NCBI GenBank assembly: GCA_021819245.1
Contig: JAKARI010000004.1
Location: forward strand, 1-64,000
Direction: 5' to 3'
Length of the DNA: 64,000 nucleotides
Origin: Pseudomonadota bacterium
GTDB taxonomy: Bacteria > Pseudomonadota > Gammaproteobacteria > Acidiferrobacterales > Acidiferrobacteraceae
Shown: in pieces, positions 18,172 to 29,271 of the stretch
Position numbering within the stretch: the first letter of the stretch is position 1
Layout of the letters: each line of letters begins with the position of its first letter
Made by a program: the position numbers and the translations under genes
The notes under the pieces: model-generated
Databases searched by the model: none
Told to the model about the DNA's origin: nothing
Seen by the model: the letters and a program-made list of their open reading frames with translations, nothing else

Positions 18172-18923
18172 GGGCGCACCTCGATGCCGCGGCTTGCCAT
18201 GTAGCGCTTGGCATCGCCTACCGAAAACTCTCCGAAATGAAAGATGCTCGCCGCCAGCACGGCATCGGCATGCCCCTGAAGGACCCCGTCGGCCAAATGC
18301 GCGAGCGTCCCCACCCCACCCGAGGCGATCACCGGCACCGACACCGCATCGGCCACCGCGCGGGTCAGGGACAGGTCGAATCCATCGCGCGTGCCATCAC
18401 GATCCATGCTCGTCAGCAGGATCTCGCCGGCACCGAAATCGGCCATGCGCACCGCCCACTCGATCGCATCGAGGCCCGTGGCGCGCCGGCCGCCATGCGT
18501 GAACACCTGCCAGTGGCCGTCCACCGCCTTGGCATCGACCGCGACCACCAGGCATTGCGCCCCGAAATGATCGGCCGCCTCCTTGATGAAATCGGGGCGC
18601 TCGACGGCCGCTGAGTTGATGCTCACCTTGTCGGCGCCGGCATTGAGCATGCGGCGGACATCGGCCACCGACCGCACCCCGCCGCCCACGGTGAGCGGGA
18701 TGAAGACCTGCGCGGCGATCGCCTCGACTACGGACACCATGGTTGCGCGCCCCTCATGGCTTGCGCTGATGTCGAGAAAGGTCAGTTCGTCGGCGCCCTG
18801 CTCATCATAATGGCGGGCGGCCGCGACCGGATCGCCGGCATCCCGAATCTCCTGAAACCGCACGCCCTTGACCACCCGCCCGGAATCGACGTCGAGACAG
18901 GGGATGACGCGCCGGGCCAGCAT
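18168..18923 (-). CDS. hisF: Imidazole glycerol phosphate synthase, cyclase subunit
   Basis: (beta/alpha)8-barrel that uses ammonia from HisH to make imidazole glycerol phosphate and [22 protein letters not shown] at the N-terminus includes the catalytic Asp11. The phosphate-binding loops VGGGVRS and [11 protein letters not shown] are intact. At 251 residues it is standard. It overlaps hisA upstream (TGATG) and hisI downstream (GTGA). Confidence 0.97.
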   Translation of the reverse strand: MLARRVIPCLDVDSGRVVKGVRFQEIRDAGDPVAAARHYDEQGADELTFLDISASHEGRATMVSVVEAIAAQVFIPLTVGGGVRSVADVRRMLNAGADKVSINSAAVERPDFIKEAADHFGAQCLVVAVDAKAVDGHWQVFTHGGRRATGLDAIEWAVRMADFGAGEILLTSMDRDGTRDGFDLSLTRAVADAVSVPVIASGGVGTLAHLADGVLQGHADAVLAASIFHFGEFSVGDAKRYMASRGIEVRP

Positions 18924-19681
18924 CAGGCGGTCGCACTGCTGCCAGACCGATCGAGATCGTCGGCCAGGCGCTGCGCCTCGCGCAGATTGAGCTTGCCCTC
19001 ATAAAGGGCGCGGCCGGTAATGGCGCCCTGCACCCCGGCGTCGGCTATGGCACACAGCCTGCGGATGTCCTCGAGGCTTGCAATCCCGCCCGAGGCGATG
19101 ACCGGGATCGAGATCGACGCCGCAAGCCTGCGCGTATCCTCGATATTGACCCCATGCATCATGCCGTCGCGGCCGATATCCGTGTAGATCACCGCCTCGA
19201 CCCCGTCGTCCTGATAGCGATGCACCAAGTCCACGACATCATGCCCCGACAGCTTCGACCAGCCATCGGTCGCGACCTTGCCTTCCTTGGCATCGAGACC
19301 GACGAGGATGTGTCCCGGAAACTCCGCGCACATGTCGCCCACGAAATGGGGCATGTTCACCGCCTTGGTGCCAAGAATGACATAGCGGACCCCGGCGTCG
19401 AGGTAAGTCTGAATGGTCTCCTCGGTGCGAATGCCCCCGCCGACCTGAATGACGATATCGGGGTAGTTGCGGGCGATCTCGTGAATGACGCGGGCATTGA
19501 CCGGCTCGCCGGCGAACGCCCCGTTGAGGTCAACCACATGGATACGCCGGGCGCCCTCTTCGGCCCAGCGGCCGGCCACCTCCACCGGATCGCTCGAAAA
19601 CACCGTCTCGTCATCCATCCGGCCCTGCCGCAGCCGCACGCAGCGGCCGTCCTTCAGGTCAATCGCTGGAATGATTAGCAT
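18923..19681 (-). CDS. hisA: ProFAR isomerase (phosphoribosylformimino-AICAR-P isomerase)
   Basis: (beta/alpha)8-barrel isomerase converting ProFAR to [21 protein letters not shown] carries the catalytic Asp, [14 protein letters not shown] carries the second Asp, and the phosphate loops are VGGGIRTEE and [10 protein letters not shown]. The start is ATG 19681 (MLIIPAID); the seven codons before it lie within hisH. It overlaps hisH by 7 bases and gives 252 residues. Confidence 0.96.
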   Translation of the reverse strand: MLIIPAIDLKDGRCVRLRQGRMDDETVFSSDPVEVAGRWAEEGARRIHVVDLNGAFAGEPVNARVIHEIARNYPDIVIQVGGGIRTEETIQTYLDAGVRYVILGTKAVNMPHFVGDMCAEFPGHILVGLDAKEGKVATDGWSKLSGHDVVDLVHRYQDDGVEAVIYTDIGRDGMMHGVNIEDTRRLAASISIPVIASGGIASLEDIRRLCAIADAGVQGAITGRALYEGKLNLREAQRLADDLDRSGSSATA

Positions 19682-20325
19682 TTCTCGGTCTGCCCGTCCC
19701 AAGCCATGAAGTTTTGAAGCAGGCGCAAGCCGGTGCGCTGGCTCTTCTCTGGATGGAATTGTACCGCAAAGATGTTTCCATAGGCCGCAGCCGATGTAAA
19801 GCGCACCCCATAGTCGGTGACGCCGGCCGTCTCCGGTGCCGTGGCGGTATCGGCGTAATAGCTATGCACGAAGTAAAACCGCGCGCCATCGGCTATGCCC
19901 TCCCACAGCGGGTGCGCGCGCTGCTGCCAGACCTGGTTCCAGCCCATGTGCGGCACCTTGAGCGGCACACCCTCGCTATCGACAGTCCTTGGGAACAGGC
20001 GCACATCCCCCGGAAAGAGCGCGAGCCCTGGGGTGCTGCCCCCTTCCTCGCTACGCTCGTAGAGGGCCTGCAGGCCCAGGCAGATCCCCAGAAACGGGCG
20101 CGTACGCGCGGCCTGCAAGACCGCATCACGCAGGTCGTCGCGCACCAAGGCCTGCATGCACCCCTTGATGGCGCCCTGCCCCGGAAACACCACGCGATCG
20201 GCCGCGCTCACCGCGCGCGCGTCCGCCGCGAGGGTCACGCGCGCCTCGGGGGCGACATGCTCGAGGGCCTTGGCCACTGAACGCAGATTCCCCATGCCGT
20301 AATCCAACACCGCGACTTTCGACAT
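19675..20325 (-). CDS. hisH: Imidazole glycerol phosphate synthase, glutamine amidotransferase subunit
   Basis: Class I glutaminase that supplies ammonia to HisF. It opens with [20 protein letters not shown]. The nucleophile elbow is [14 protein letters not shown], and the His/Glu pair is in [13 protein letters not shown]. At 216 residues it is normal. It is preceded by hisB (6-base gap) and overlaps hisA. Confidence 0.96.
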   Translation of the reverse strand: MSKVAVLDYGMGNLRSVAKALEHVAPEARVTLAADARAVSAADRVVFPGQGAIKGCMQALVRDDLRDAVLQAARTRPFLGICLGLQALYERSEEGGSTPGLALFPGDVRLFPRTVDSEGVPLKVPHMGWNQVWQQRAHPLWEGIADGARFYFVHSYYADTATAPETAGVTDYGVRFTSAAAYGNIFAVQFHPEKSQRTGLRLLQNFMAWDGQTEKC

Positions 20326-20331
20326 GGCCGA

Positions 20332-20919
20332 CTAAAGGCTACCCTTGGTGGACGGGACCTGCAGGGTGGCGCGCGCATCGCTTGTAAGCGCCATGCGCAA
20401 CGCGCGCCCCAAGGCCTTGAACAAGGTTTCGGCGACGTGATGCGCATTGTGCCCGGCGAGCACATCGACATGCACGGTGATGCGCGCATGGTTGACGAAA
20501 CCGCGCAGGAACTCCTCTATGAGGTCGACATCGAAGTCGTGAATGCGGGCGCGCGCGAACGTGGCCCGGTAAAAGAGCCCGGGGCGCCCCGACAAATCGA
20601 CAACCACGCGCGACAGGGCCTCATCGAGCGGCACATAGGCGTGCCCATAGCGGGTCAATCCGGCCTTGTCACCCATCGCCTGGGCCAGCGCCTGGCCGAG
20701 CGTGATACCGATGTCCTCGACCGTATGATGGGCGTCGATCGCAAGGTCGCCTGCCGCCTCGACGGTCAAATCCATGAGCCCATGACGCGCCACCTGATCG
20801 AGCATGTGTTCGAAAAACGGCAGGCCCGTCTTGAGGCGCGATACACCGCCGCCATCGATCGTCAAGGTTACCGCGACCTCGGTCTCCAGGGTCTTTCTCA
20901 CGACATTTGCCGTTCGCAC
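20332..20919 (-). CDS. hisB: Imidazoleglycerol-phosphate dehydratase (monofunctional)
   Basis: Mn-dependent dehydratase forming imidazole acetol phosphate. Conserved His clusters are visible: [29 protein letters not shown] and [19 protein letters not shown]. The start is a GTG at 20919, well placed after GAGGAG; the ORF track begins 80 codons too early, inside hisC. The product has 195 residues and only the dehydratase domain. The histidinol-phosphatase domain of enterobacterial HisB is missing, and no separate phosphatase gene is in the window. Confidence 0.95.
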   Translation of the reverse strand: MRTANVVRKTLETEVAVTLTIDGGGVSRLKTGLPFFEHMLDQVARHGLMDLTVEAAGDLAIDAHHTVEDIGITLGQALAQAMGDKAGLTRYGHAYVPLDEALSRVVVDLSGRPGLFYRATFARARIHDFDVDLIEEFLRGFVNHARITVHVDVLAGHNAHHVAETLFKALGRALRMALTSDARATLQVPSTKGSL

Positions 20920-20954
20920 AACCGCTCCTCTCAAATGGCCGCTGCCGAAACAGC

Positions 20955-22022
20955 CTACAAGGCCTGAGCCAGGGCCGCAAGAAATGCGTCGTTTTCCGCG
21001 GGTGTGCCCACCGTCACGCGCAGGCAGCCCGTGAGCGCCCCGCCGGCTGCCGCCAGGTTCTTGATCAGGATGCCGGCCTCCATAAGCCTCGCATGGATAC
21101 GCGCGGCGTCGCCCGGGACCGGTGGCCGAAAAAGCAGAAAATTGGCCTCGCTCGGCCACACGGTGACGAGGGCGGAAAGCGCCTCGTACAGCCGGGTGCG
21201 CTCGGCGCGTATGCGCAATGCCTGATCGGCGAACACATCGGCGTAATCGAGCGCGAAATCGACGCTCGCGGCGGTCACGACGCTGACGTTGTAGGGCAGG
21301 CGCACCTTATCCAGCTCGTCGGTCCAGGCGCGATCGGCCGCCAGCCACCCGAAGCGCAGCCCCGCGAACCCCTGCTTCGACAAGGTCCGCACGACCAAAA
21401 GCTGCGGCCTGTCCTCCACCGCCGTGATGAGGCTCGCCTGCGCGAAGGGGTAGTAGGCCTCGTCGACCACGATGGCGGCCCCGTCGATATCCAGGAGCGC
21501 GCGCATGGCCTCGGCCGGATACAAAGTGCCGGTCGGATTATTGGGATAGGCCAGAAACAAGATCGCCGGGGCATGCCGGGTCAGCGCATCGGCAACCGCC
21601 GGGACATCGAGCGCAAAATCCTCCAGAAGCGGCACGCCCACGAATCGCCGCCCGAGGATCGCCGCGATCTGCTCATACATGACGAAGGTCGGGGTCGGCG
21701 CCACCACCGTGACATGGGCATCGAGCGCAAGCAGGATGTTTTGCAGGATCTCGTCTGAGCCATTGCCGAGAATGACCCCGGTATGCGGCGCAAGTCCGGC
21801 ATCGCGCGCAAGCCGCGCCTTCACGCGCTCGTACTGCTCGGGCGACGGATAGCGGTTCAAGGCGAGATCGCGCAAGGCATAAAGCCAGCGATCGCGCAGC
21901 TCCATGGGCAGGCGATAGGGGTTCTCCATGGCATCGAGCTTGATGGCAGGCTCGCCGGCGGCCACGTGGTAGACCGTGCGTGCCTGCACCCCCGGGGCGA
22001 TGAAGCGCCGGATATCAGCCAT
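20955..22022 (-). CDS. hisC: Histidinol-phosphate aminotransferase
   Basis: PLP-dependent aminotransferase of fold type [13 protein letters not shown] at the N-terminus, [30 protein letters not shown] and the PLP-lysine segment [14 protein letters not shown] are all present. The start is ATG 22022 (MADIRRF), overlapping the hisD 3' end by 8 bases; the upstream 95 codons of the track are antigenic shadow of hisD. The product has 355 residues. Confidence 0.95.
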   Translation of the reverse strand: MADIRRFIAPGVQARTVYHVAAGEPAIKLDAMENPYRLPMELRDRWLYALRDLALNRYPSPEQYERVKARLARDAGLAPHTGVILGNGSDEILQNILLALDAHVTVVAPTPTFVMYEQIAAILGRRFVGVPLLEDFALDVPAVADALTRHAPAILFLAYPNNPTGTLYPAEAMRALLDIDGAAIVVDEAYYPFAQASLITAVEDRPQLLVVRTLSKQGFAGLRFGWLAADRAWTDELDKVRLPYNVSVVTAASVDFALDYADVFADQALRIRAERTRLYEALSALVTVWPSEANFLLFRPPVPGDAARIHARLMEAGILIKNLAAAGGALTGCLRVTVGTPAENDAFLAALAQAL

Positions 22023-23319
22023 GCATGCGGCACTCGGCGGAACGCGCGTGCGCGGTGAGACCCTCGCCGCGGGCCAGAATGGAAGCGGTCTTGCCAAGCA
22101 CCGCCGCGCCACGAGACGTGCATTGCACGATGCTCGTCCGCTTCTGGAAATCATAGACCCCGAGCGGCGAACTAAAGCGCGCCGTCCCCGATGTCGGCAG
22201 GACGTGATTGGGGCCCGCGCAATAATCCCCGAGCGACTCCGCGGTATAGCGCCCCACGAAGATCGCGCCGGCGTGGCGCACGCGATCGAGCATCGCCTCC
22301 GCCCCATCGAAGGAGAGTTCGAGGTGCTCGGGGGCCACTTCGTTTACGAGATCCAGGGCCTCGCCGAGGTCTTGCACCGCGATCAGCGCGCCATGACCGG
22401 CGAGCGCCTTTTCTATGATGGCGCGCCGCTCCATGTCCGGCAGCAGCCGGTCGATCGCCTGCGCCACCGCATTCAGAAAGGCCTCGTCCGGGGCGAACAG
22501 CAGGGCCTGCGCGCCCTCATCATGCTCGGCCTGAGCGAACAGATCGTAGGCGATCCACGAGGGGTCGGTACGGCCATCGCAGACGATGGCGACCTCCGAG
22601 GGTCCGGCGATCATGTCGATGGCCACGCGCCCAAACACCAGGCGCTTGGCGGCGGCCACATAGGCGTTCCCGGGGCCCACGATCTTATCCACCCGCGGCA
22701 CGGTCGCCGTGCCATAGGCCAGTGCGGCGATCGCCTGCGCCCCGCCGGCCAGGAATACCCGGTCGACCTGGGCGATGTGGGCCGAGGCCAGCACGAGCGG
22801 CGGCGGCGCGCCGGTCCCCGGAGACGGGACCATCATGACGAGCTCGCCGACACCGGCGATGCGGGCCGGAATCGCATTCATCAGCACCGATGACGGATAC
22901 GCGGCCTTGCCGCCCGGCACATAAAGGCCGACACGATCGAGCGCCGTCACCTTCTGGCCCAGACGCGTACCCAGGGCGTCTTCCTGCATGTGCGGCGCAA
23001 GGACCTGATGCTCATGGAACGCCTGGATACGCCCCGCGGCGTCATGCAAGGCATCCTGCTCGGGGCGCGTAAGGCCCTCGAAGGCCGCGCGCAATGTCGT
23101 CGCCGGGACCTCGAGCTCCGCAACCGAGCGCGCCGTACGCTTATCGAGGCGCTCGGTCCATGCAAGCAGCGCCGCGTCGCCACGGGCACGGACGTCGTCT
23201 ATGATCTCGCGCGCGACCACCTCGGCCTTGTGCGCATCGGTCTCGCTGCGCACAAGGAGCGCCCTGAACGATGCGCCAAATGTCCCGTCTCGCGTACGCA
23301 ATCGCGCTATGCCGCTCAT
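22015..23319 (-). CDS. hisD: Histidinol dehydrogenase
   Basis: Zinc enzyme performing the last two oxidations, from L-histidinol to L-histidine. Hallmarks include [52 protein letters not shown] and the metal- and substrate-binding [12 protein letters not shown] and [16 protein letters not shown]. At 434 residues it is standard. It overlaps the hisG stop by 4 bases (ATGA). Confidence 0.97.
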   Translation of the reverse strand: MSGIARLRTRDGTFGASFRALLVRSETDAHKAEVVAREIIDDVRARGDAALLAWTERLDKRTARSVAELEVPATTLRAAFEGLTRPEQDALHDAAGRIQAFHEHQVLAPHMQEDALGTRLGQKVTALDRVGLYVPGGKAAYPSSVLMNAIPARIAGVGELVMMVPSPGTGAPPPLVLASAHIAQVDRVFLAGGAQAIAALAYGTATVPRVDKIVGPGNAYVAAAKRLVFGRVAIDMIAGPSEVAIVCDGRTDPSWIAYDLFAQAEHDEGAQALLFAPDEAFLNAVAQAIDRLLPDMERRAIIEKALAGHGALIAVQDLGEALDLVNEVAPEHLELSFDGAEAMLDRVRHAGAIFVGRYTAESLGDYCAGPNHVLPTSGTARFSSPLGVYDFQKRTSIVQCTSRGAAVLGKTASILARGEGLTAHARSAECRMHG

Positions 23320-23954
23320 GGTTCCCGCTCCCCCGCCAAACAGGCGATCACCGGTTTCAAGGCCTCATATTTCATCTTCATGGCCGCGCGATTGGCGACA
23401 AGCCAGGCACTGACATCGAGGACGTGTTCGACGGGCTTTAGCCCATTGGCGGCCAGCGTGCGCCCGCTGCTCACCAGATCGACGATTCGATCCGCAAGCC
23501 CCACGAGCGGCGCGAGCTCCATGGATCCGTAGAGGTGGATGATATCGGCCTGAATGCCCTGGGCCGCCAGGTGACGCTCGGTAATCCGGACATATTTGGT
23601 CGCCACGCGCAGACGTGTCCAGGGACGCGCATGCGCGCGATCCGCGTCCTCGACGGGCGAGGCCACCATGAGGCGGCAGGTGGCGATGCCGAGGTCGGCG
23701 AGTTCATAAAGCCCTTCGCCACCATCCTCCAGGAGCACGTCCTTGCCGGCAATGCCCAGATCGGCGGCCCCATAGCGCACATAGGTCGGGACATCGGCGG
23801 CGCGTATCACGACCAGACGGACATCCGGGACATTGGTGCCGATGATGAGGCGCCGGGTCGTGGCGAGGTCCTCCTCGGGGACGATGCCGGCACGTTCCAG
23901 CAAGGGGACGCTTTCTTCCAGAATGCGCCCCTTCGATAAGGCCAGGGTCACCAT
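23316..23954 (-). CDS. hisG: ATP phosphoribosyltransferase, short form
   Basis: First and feedback-controlled step of histidine synthesis. The start ATG 23954 ([19 protein letters not shown]) gives 212 residues; the 116 codons before it in the track overlap murA and are not homologous. Motifs [24 protein letters not shown] and the PRPP-binding [16 protein letters not shown] are clear. The ACT-like regulatory C-terminal domain of long-form HisG is missing. Enzymes of this type work in a hetero-octamer with HisZ, which is not in this window. It lies one base after murA. Confidence 0.95.
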   Translation of the reverse strand: MVTLALSKGRILEESVPLLERAGIVPEEDLATTRRLIIGTNVPDVRLVVIRAADVPTYVRYGAADLGIAGKDVLLEDGGEGLYELADLGIATCRLMVASPVEDADRAHARPWTRLRVATKYVRITERHLAAQGIQADIIHLYGSMELAPLVGLADRIVDLVSSGRTLAANGLKPVEHVLDVSAWLVANRAAMKMKYEALKPVIACLAGEREP

Positions 23955-23955
23955 T

Positions 23956-25305
<1,350 letters not shown>

Positions 25306-25330
25306 TTATTCCCGCCCCATTCTGAACCGC

Positions 25331-25645
25331 TCAACTCCCGGTGCCCGATACGAGCTTCTGGAGTTCGCCCTTCTCGTAGAGCTCGGACATGATGTCGCAG
25401 CCGCCTATGAACTCGCCGCGAATGTAGAGCTGGGGGATGGTCGGCCAGTTGGAGTAGCGCTTGATGCCATCGCGGATCTCAGGGTCGGCGAGCACATCTA
25501 TTCCCTTGAACGGCGCGCCGCAGGCCTTCAGGATCTGTACGGACTTGCCGGAGAAGCCACATTGCGGAAATTGCGGCGTGCCCTTCATATACAACACAAT
25601 CGCGTTCCCCGTGACCTGCTCACGAATACGGTCTTCAACACTCAT
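25331..25645 (-). CDS. grxD: Monothiol glutaredoxin (Grx4 type)
   Basis: Glutaredoxin with a CGFS active site (PQFPQCGFSGKSVQILKACG) that binds a glutathione-ligated [2Fe-2S] cluster and works with BolA proteins in Fe-S trafficking. WPTIPQLYIRGEFIGGCDIMSE is the conserved glutathione-binding part. The start is ATG 25645 (MSVEDRI), with a tandem ATG just before it (25648), and GGGAGAGGG upstream. The product has 104 residues. It sits directly beside the BolA-family gene, supporting a Grx-BolA pair. Confidence 0.95.
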   Translation of the reverse strand: MSVEDRIREQVTGNAIVLYMKGTPQFPQCGFSGKSVQILKACGAPFKGIDVLADPEIRDGIKRYSNWPTIPQLYIRGEFIGGCDIMSELYEKGELQKLVSGTGS

Positions 25646-25680
25646 CATCCCTCTCCCATAAAACGTGCCCGCCCCCGTCC

Positions 25681-25899
25681 TCACGACAGGTCGGTCTTGA
25701 GCGACAAGGCATGTATCTGCTCGCGCATCCGGTCGCCCAAGGTTGCGTACACCATTTGGTGCTGCTGAATCTTGGTCTTGCCCTGAAAGGCCGGCGAGAC
25801 CACGGTGGCCTCGAAGTGGTGGCCATCGCCACTCACCCGCACCCGCGCGTCCGGCAGCCCGGCCTCTATGAGGTCCTTGATCTCTTGCGGCGTAATCAT
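25681..25899 (-). CDS. ibaG: BolA-family protein IbaG (YrbA)
   Basis: 72-residue BolA-like protein. ITPQEIKDLIEAGLPDARVRVSGDGHHFEATVVSPAFQGK carries the conserved His that coordinates the shared cluster with a monothiol glutaredoxin, and the C-terminal HALSLKT is typical. Its place before murA, as in E. coli mla-ibaG-murA, identifies it as IbaG. The neighbouring grxD (35-base gap) is the likely partner in cytosolic Fe-S handling or acid response. Confidence 0.92.
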   Translation of the reverse strand: MITPQEIKDLIEAGLPDARVRVSGDGHHFEATVVSPAFQGKTKIQQHQMVYATLGDRMREQIHALSLKTDLS

Positions 25900-25960
25900 G
25901 TCGGGATACCGATCCTATCTAACCTTTAAGCATACCCGTCTCGGGGATCGCGGGGAAGGG

Positions 25961-26716
25961 CTAATTCCGCAGGCGGTAGCCTCGCCCGACCAACGCCATG
26001 GCCAGCCCCGACACGAGCGCGCAGAAGGCGGCCACGATGGCAAGGCTCAGCGGAGGCGATACGTCCGATTGCCCGAAGAAGCCGTAGCGGAAACCGTCGA
26101 TCATATACAGCAGTGGGTTAAAGCGCGACATCATCCGCCAAAAAGGCGGCAGGTCGCGCAGCGAGTAAAAGACGCCGCTGAGGAACGACAGCGGCACCAC
26201 CACGAAATTCTGAAAACCCGCCAGCTGATCGAAGCGCTCCGCCCACACCCCGGCAATGACCCCCAGCGCGCCTAAGGCCGCGCTCCCGAGGATAGCAAAC
26301 AGGGCGAGGTACAGGGGGTGATGGACCGGCAACGCCACAAAAAACACCGCCGCGACATAGATGCCGACGGCCACACACAGGGCACGCACCACCGAGGCCG
26401 CGACGAACGCCAGAAAGAACTCGCCCGCAGACAGGGGCGACAAGAGGATAAAGATGAGGTTGCCCGCGATCTTGGACTGGATCAAGCTCGATGAGCTGTT
26501 GGCAAAGGCGTTCTGAATCATGGACATCATCATGAGGCCGGGGACCAGGAACGCCACGAAGGGCACGCCCGGTAGGATATCGGGGCGCGCCTTGAAGGCG
26601 CTCGCAAACACCAGGAGGTAGAGGAGCGCCGTCACCACCGGCGCGAATATCGTCTGAAAAAAGACTTTAGAAAAACGCAGCAACTCCTTGTATAGCAAGG
26701 TGAAAAAACCTGTCAT
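25961..26716 (-). CDS. ABC-2 type transporter permease (YadH-like)
   Basis: Integral membrane subunit of an ABC exporter, with six hydrophobic helices and the ABC-2 signature region VVVPLSFLSGVFYSLRDLPPFWRMMSRFNPLLYMIDGFRYGFFG. I place the start at ATG 26716 (MTGFFTLLYKELLRF) by comparison with YadH; this gives 251 residues, and the 27 codons before it do not resemble the family. It follows its ATPase after an unusually long 158-base gap. The transported substrate is unknown; the setting between mlaB and ibaG suggests an envelope role. Confidence 0.9.
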   Translation of the reverse strand: MTGFFTLLYKELLRFSKVFFQTIFAPVVTALLYLLVFASAFKARPDILPGVPFVAFLVPGLMMMSMIQNAFANSSSSLIQSKIAGNLIFILLSPLSAGEFFLAFVAASVVRALCVAVGIYVAAVFFVALPVHHPLYLALFAILGSAALGALGVIAGVWAERFDQLAGFQNFVVVPLSFLSGVFYSLRDLPPFWRMMSRFNPLLYMIDGFRYGFFGQSDVSPPLSLAIVAAFCALVSGLAMALVGRGYRLRN

Positions 26717-26874
26717 CTCGGTCTGTCCCTGATGGCGATCGACCATTGTACCCGCGTGCGGCGATCTCGGCGCGATCCCCGCGACGGCCCCACCCACACC
26801 CCCGCCGCGGGGATCGTCCCCGGCGCCTCAAAGAAACGATCGAACCGGGCGCACCGCCGCGCAGGGGTGGCGAC

Positions 26875-27852
26875 TTATGCCGCCGGGAGCGCCGGGTCCG
26901 GGCTGAGCCCGTCAGGGGGACTGATGCGCCTGTGCGTCAGCTCCAGGAATACCTCTTCGAGATTCGCCTGCTCGGTCGTGATGTCGGTCACGACATGGCC
27001 CGCGGCGCGCAGCGCGTCGAGGACCTCGGGGATGGAGTCAGACCCCTGCTGCAGGGCGAACTCCAGGGTGGTGTCGGTGCGCTTGCGCAACTTGAGCGCA
27101 AGCTGCGGCGGGATGACAGCCGCGGGCCCCGCGATCGTCACCCGCAGGGTCTTCGAGCGCGCCCGGCGCAGCATGGCCTCTTTCGTGTCGAGCGCGGCGA
27201 TGCCGCCGCCCTGCATGATCGCGATCCGTTCACACAGGGCCTCGGCCTCCTCCAGATAATGGGTGGTCAACACAATGGTATGGCCCTCGGCATGGAGGCG
27301 CCGTATAAAGACCCACAGGGAGGCCCGCAGCTCGACGTCCACGCCGGCGGTGGGCTCATCGAGTATGACCACGCGCGGCCGATGGACCAGGGCCTGGGCA
27401 ATCAACACCCGGCGCTTCATGCCCCCGGACAGGGTGCGCATATTGGCGTCCCCCTTGTCGGTGAGCATCAGCGCCGCCAAAAGCTCCTCGCGCCAGGCCT
27501 TGTTGTCGGGCCCCTTCAGCCCGAAATAACCGGCCTGAATCGCCAGCACCTCGCGCACGGTGAAGAAGGGGTCGAACACGACCTCCTGAGGCACGACACC
27601 GAGCGCCCGGCGGGCCTTTCGGTAATTCGCGATGACATCGTACCCGCAGATCGCGGCCCGCCCCTGATCGGGATGCGTCAGGCCCGCCAGGATATTGATG
27701 AGGGTGGATTTTCCGGCGCCGTTGGGCCCCAAAAGCCCAAAGAACTCACCCTGACGCACGGCAAGATCGACCCCGCGCACGGCGTGGACGCGGCCAAAGT
27801 GCTTGTGAACGCCCGCCACTTCGATAGCAGGCCCCTTGTCGGGATCACTCAT
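26875..27852 (-). CDS. ABC transporter ATP-binding protein (YadG-like)
   Basis: ATPase of a DrrA/YadG-type exporter. Walker A is GPNGAGKST, the signature is LSGGMKRRVLIAQAL, and Walker B is VVILDEPTAGVD, followed by the H-loop LTTHYLEEAE. The C-terminal 90 residues form the regulatory extension common in this subfamily. The start ATG 27852 overlaps the mlaB stop (ATGA), so expression is coupled to the mla genes; the ORF-track start 38 codons earlier is a shadow. The product has 325 residues. Confidence 0.93.
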   Translation of the reverse strand: MSDPDKGPAIEVAGVHKHFGRVHAVRGVDLAVRQGEFFGLLGPNGAGKSTLINILAGLTHPDQGRAAICGYDVIANYRKARRALGVVPQEVVFDPFFTVREVLAIQAGYFGLKGPDNKAWREELLAALMLTDKGDANMRTLSGGMKRRVLIAQALVHRPRVVILDEPTAGVDVELRASLWVFIRRLHAEGHTIVLTTHYLEEAEALCERIAIMQGGGIAALDTKEAMLRRARSKTLRVTIAGPAAVIPPQLALKLRKRTDTTLEFALQQGSDSIPEVLDALRAAGHVVTDITTEQANLEEVFLELTHRRISPPDGLSPDPALPAA

Positions 27853-28148
27853 GATCCGGGCGCAAACAGGGAACCCAGCCCGGTGACGCGAATGAGCGCC
27901 GCCAGACGGTCCGAGACCCCGTTGAGCACAAGCCTGAAACCTTGGGCGCGGGCCTGCCGCTGCCAATCCAGGAGCAGGGCCAGGGCCACGGAATCCGCCT
28001 GCTCGAGCCCGTCCAGGTCAATCGTGGCCGATCCGGCTACCGGCACGATGCCAGGCGACAAGAGGTCGCGTGTCGGCGGCGCCCCGAAGTTGACCGCGCC
28101 CTCCAGACGGTAGTGGCCGGCCTCGCCCATCACCAGGCGCGCCGTCAA
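27849..28148 (-). CDS. mlaB: STAS-domain protein MlaB
   Basis: Cytosolic STAS protein that binds the MlaF ATPase and stabilises the MlaFEDB phospholipid transporter. The 99-residue sequence has the STAS core ATIDLDGLEQADSVALALLLDWQRQAR, in which the conserved Ser/Thr region after the Asp is recognisable. It overlaps mlaC upstream and the ABC ATPase downstream, each by 4 bases. Confidence 0.9.
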   Translation of the reverse strand: MTARLVMGEAGHYRLEGAVNFGAPPTRDLLSPGIVPVAGSATIDLDGLEQADSVALALLLDWQRQARAQGFRLVLNGVSDRLAALIRVTGLGSLFAPGS

Positions 28149-28795
28149 AAATGCGTCCCGTTGGCGCGCTTGAGACTGGCGATGAGCGCGTTGAGGCCGC
28201 GGTGCCGGATCTTGCTGCCATAGACCGAGCGATAGTTCGTCACGAGACTTACCCCGTCTATGGTGACGTCATAGACCTTCCATCCCGTCTTCTTGTGCAC
28301 GAACATATAGTCGAGCGGGATATTGGCGCTGCCGTCGTTCTGAACGATCAGGGTCTTTACGACCGTGTGCCGGCTGCTTTCGAGACTCCGATAAGGCAAA
28401 TAGGAGATACGCTGCCCCGAGTAGCTGAGCAGGGCCGTCGCGTAGGTGCGCACGAGAAGGTCACGAAACTCGGTCACGAACTCACTGCGTTGGGCCGGGG
28501 ACGCAGTCCGCCAATAGCGTGCCAGGACCCAGCGTGACATGCGCCGGAAATCGAAATAGGGGACCACCTCTTTGTCGACCATGGCATAGAGCGCCGCCTT
28601 GTCATGGTCGTAGATCGCGCGCTTATGGGCGATCAGGTGCAGTATCAGGGTCGTCTTGTCGCGCACGATCACATCGGGCGGCGTCGATGGGGTAATCGCG
28701 GCCTGCGCCCATACCGGCACAAGGCAGGCAAGCAGAACCCCCATACAGGCGTAACGTCTGGTCACCGTCATTGCCATTCTCATCGTATTCGGCAT
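28145..28795 (-). CDS. mlaC: Periplasmic phospholipid-binding protein MlaC
   Basis: Soluble shuttle carrying phospholipids between the outer-membrane MlaA complex and MlaFEDB. A signal peptide (YACMGVLLACLVPVWAQA) is followed by the MlaC/Ttg2D domain (EVVPYFDFRRMSRWVLARYWRTASPAQRSEFVTEF and VYDVTIDGVSLVTNYRS). It has 216 residues with the first ATG at 28795; ATGs at 28783 and 28777 are alternatives, with AGGG better spaced for 28783. Confidence 0.94.
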   Translation of the reverse strand: MPNTMRMAMTVTRRYACMGVLLACLVPVWAQAAITPSTPPDVIVRDKTTLILHLIAHKRAIYDHDKAALYAMVDKEVVPYFDFRRMSRWVLARYWRTASPAQRSEFVTEFRDLLVRTYATALLSYSGQRISYLPYRSLESSRHTVVKTLIVQNDGSANIPLDYMFVHKKTGWKVYDVTIDGVSLVTNYRSVYGSKIRHRGLNALIASLKRANGTHF

Positions 28796-28798
28796 CCC

Positions 28799-29269
28799 TT
28801 AGCTGTGGCCGGAAGAGTGGCCGGCCTTGCTGTAGAGCAGCTGGCTTATGATCTTTTCGAGGATAATCGCCGATTGCGTTATGCGGATCTTACCACCGTT
28901 CTTGAGATAGCGCCGACTCCCGCCGGGACTCAAGCTCACATACTGCTCGCCTAGCAGCCCGGCGGTCTCTATGGATGCGCTCGAGTCGCGCGGAAAGCGG
29001 TATTTCTTCATGAGATCGAGGGTCACCACGGCCTGATAGGTGACGGGATCGATCGTAATGTGCGCCACGCGCCCGACCCGCACGCCCGCGACCGTCACCG
29101 GGGCCTTGGGCTTTAAGCTGCCGATGTCGTTGAAATCGGCGGTGACCGCATAGGTCCCCCCCAGATTCAGCGCGTGGATATTGCCGACCTTGAGCGCCAA
29201 CATGGCCAGGGCCAGAACGCCCGCCATGACGAACAGGCCGACCGTAAACTCCACACCTCTCGCCTGCAT
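28799..29269 (-). CDS. mlaD: MCE-domain protein MlaD
   Basis: Inner-membrane-anchored MCE protein that forms the hexameric lipid channel on MlaE. One N-terminal transmembrane helix (VGLFVMAGVLALAMLAL) is followed by the MCE domain (TADFNDIGSLKPKAPVTVAGVRVGRVAHI) and LLGEQYVSLSPGG. The start is taken as ATG 29269, with GAGGG about 8 bases upstream; a TTG two codons earlier overlaps the mlaE stop and is possible. The product has 156 residues. Confidence 0.94.
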   Translation of the reverse strand: MQARGVEFTVGLFVMAGVLALAMLALKVGNIHALNLGGTYAVTADFNDIGSLKPKAPVTVAGVRVGRVAHITIDPVTYQAVVTLDLMKKYRFPRDSSASIETAGLLGEQYVSLSPGGSRRYLKNGGKIRITQSAIILEKIISQLLYSKAGHSSGHS

Positions 29270-29271
29270 AG

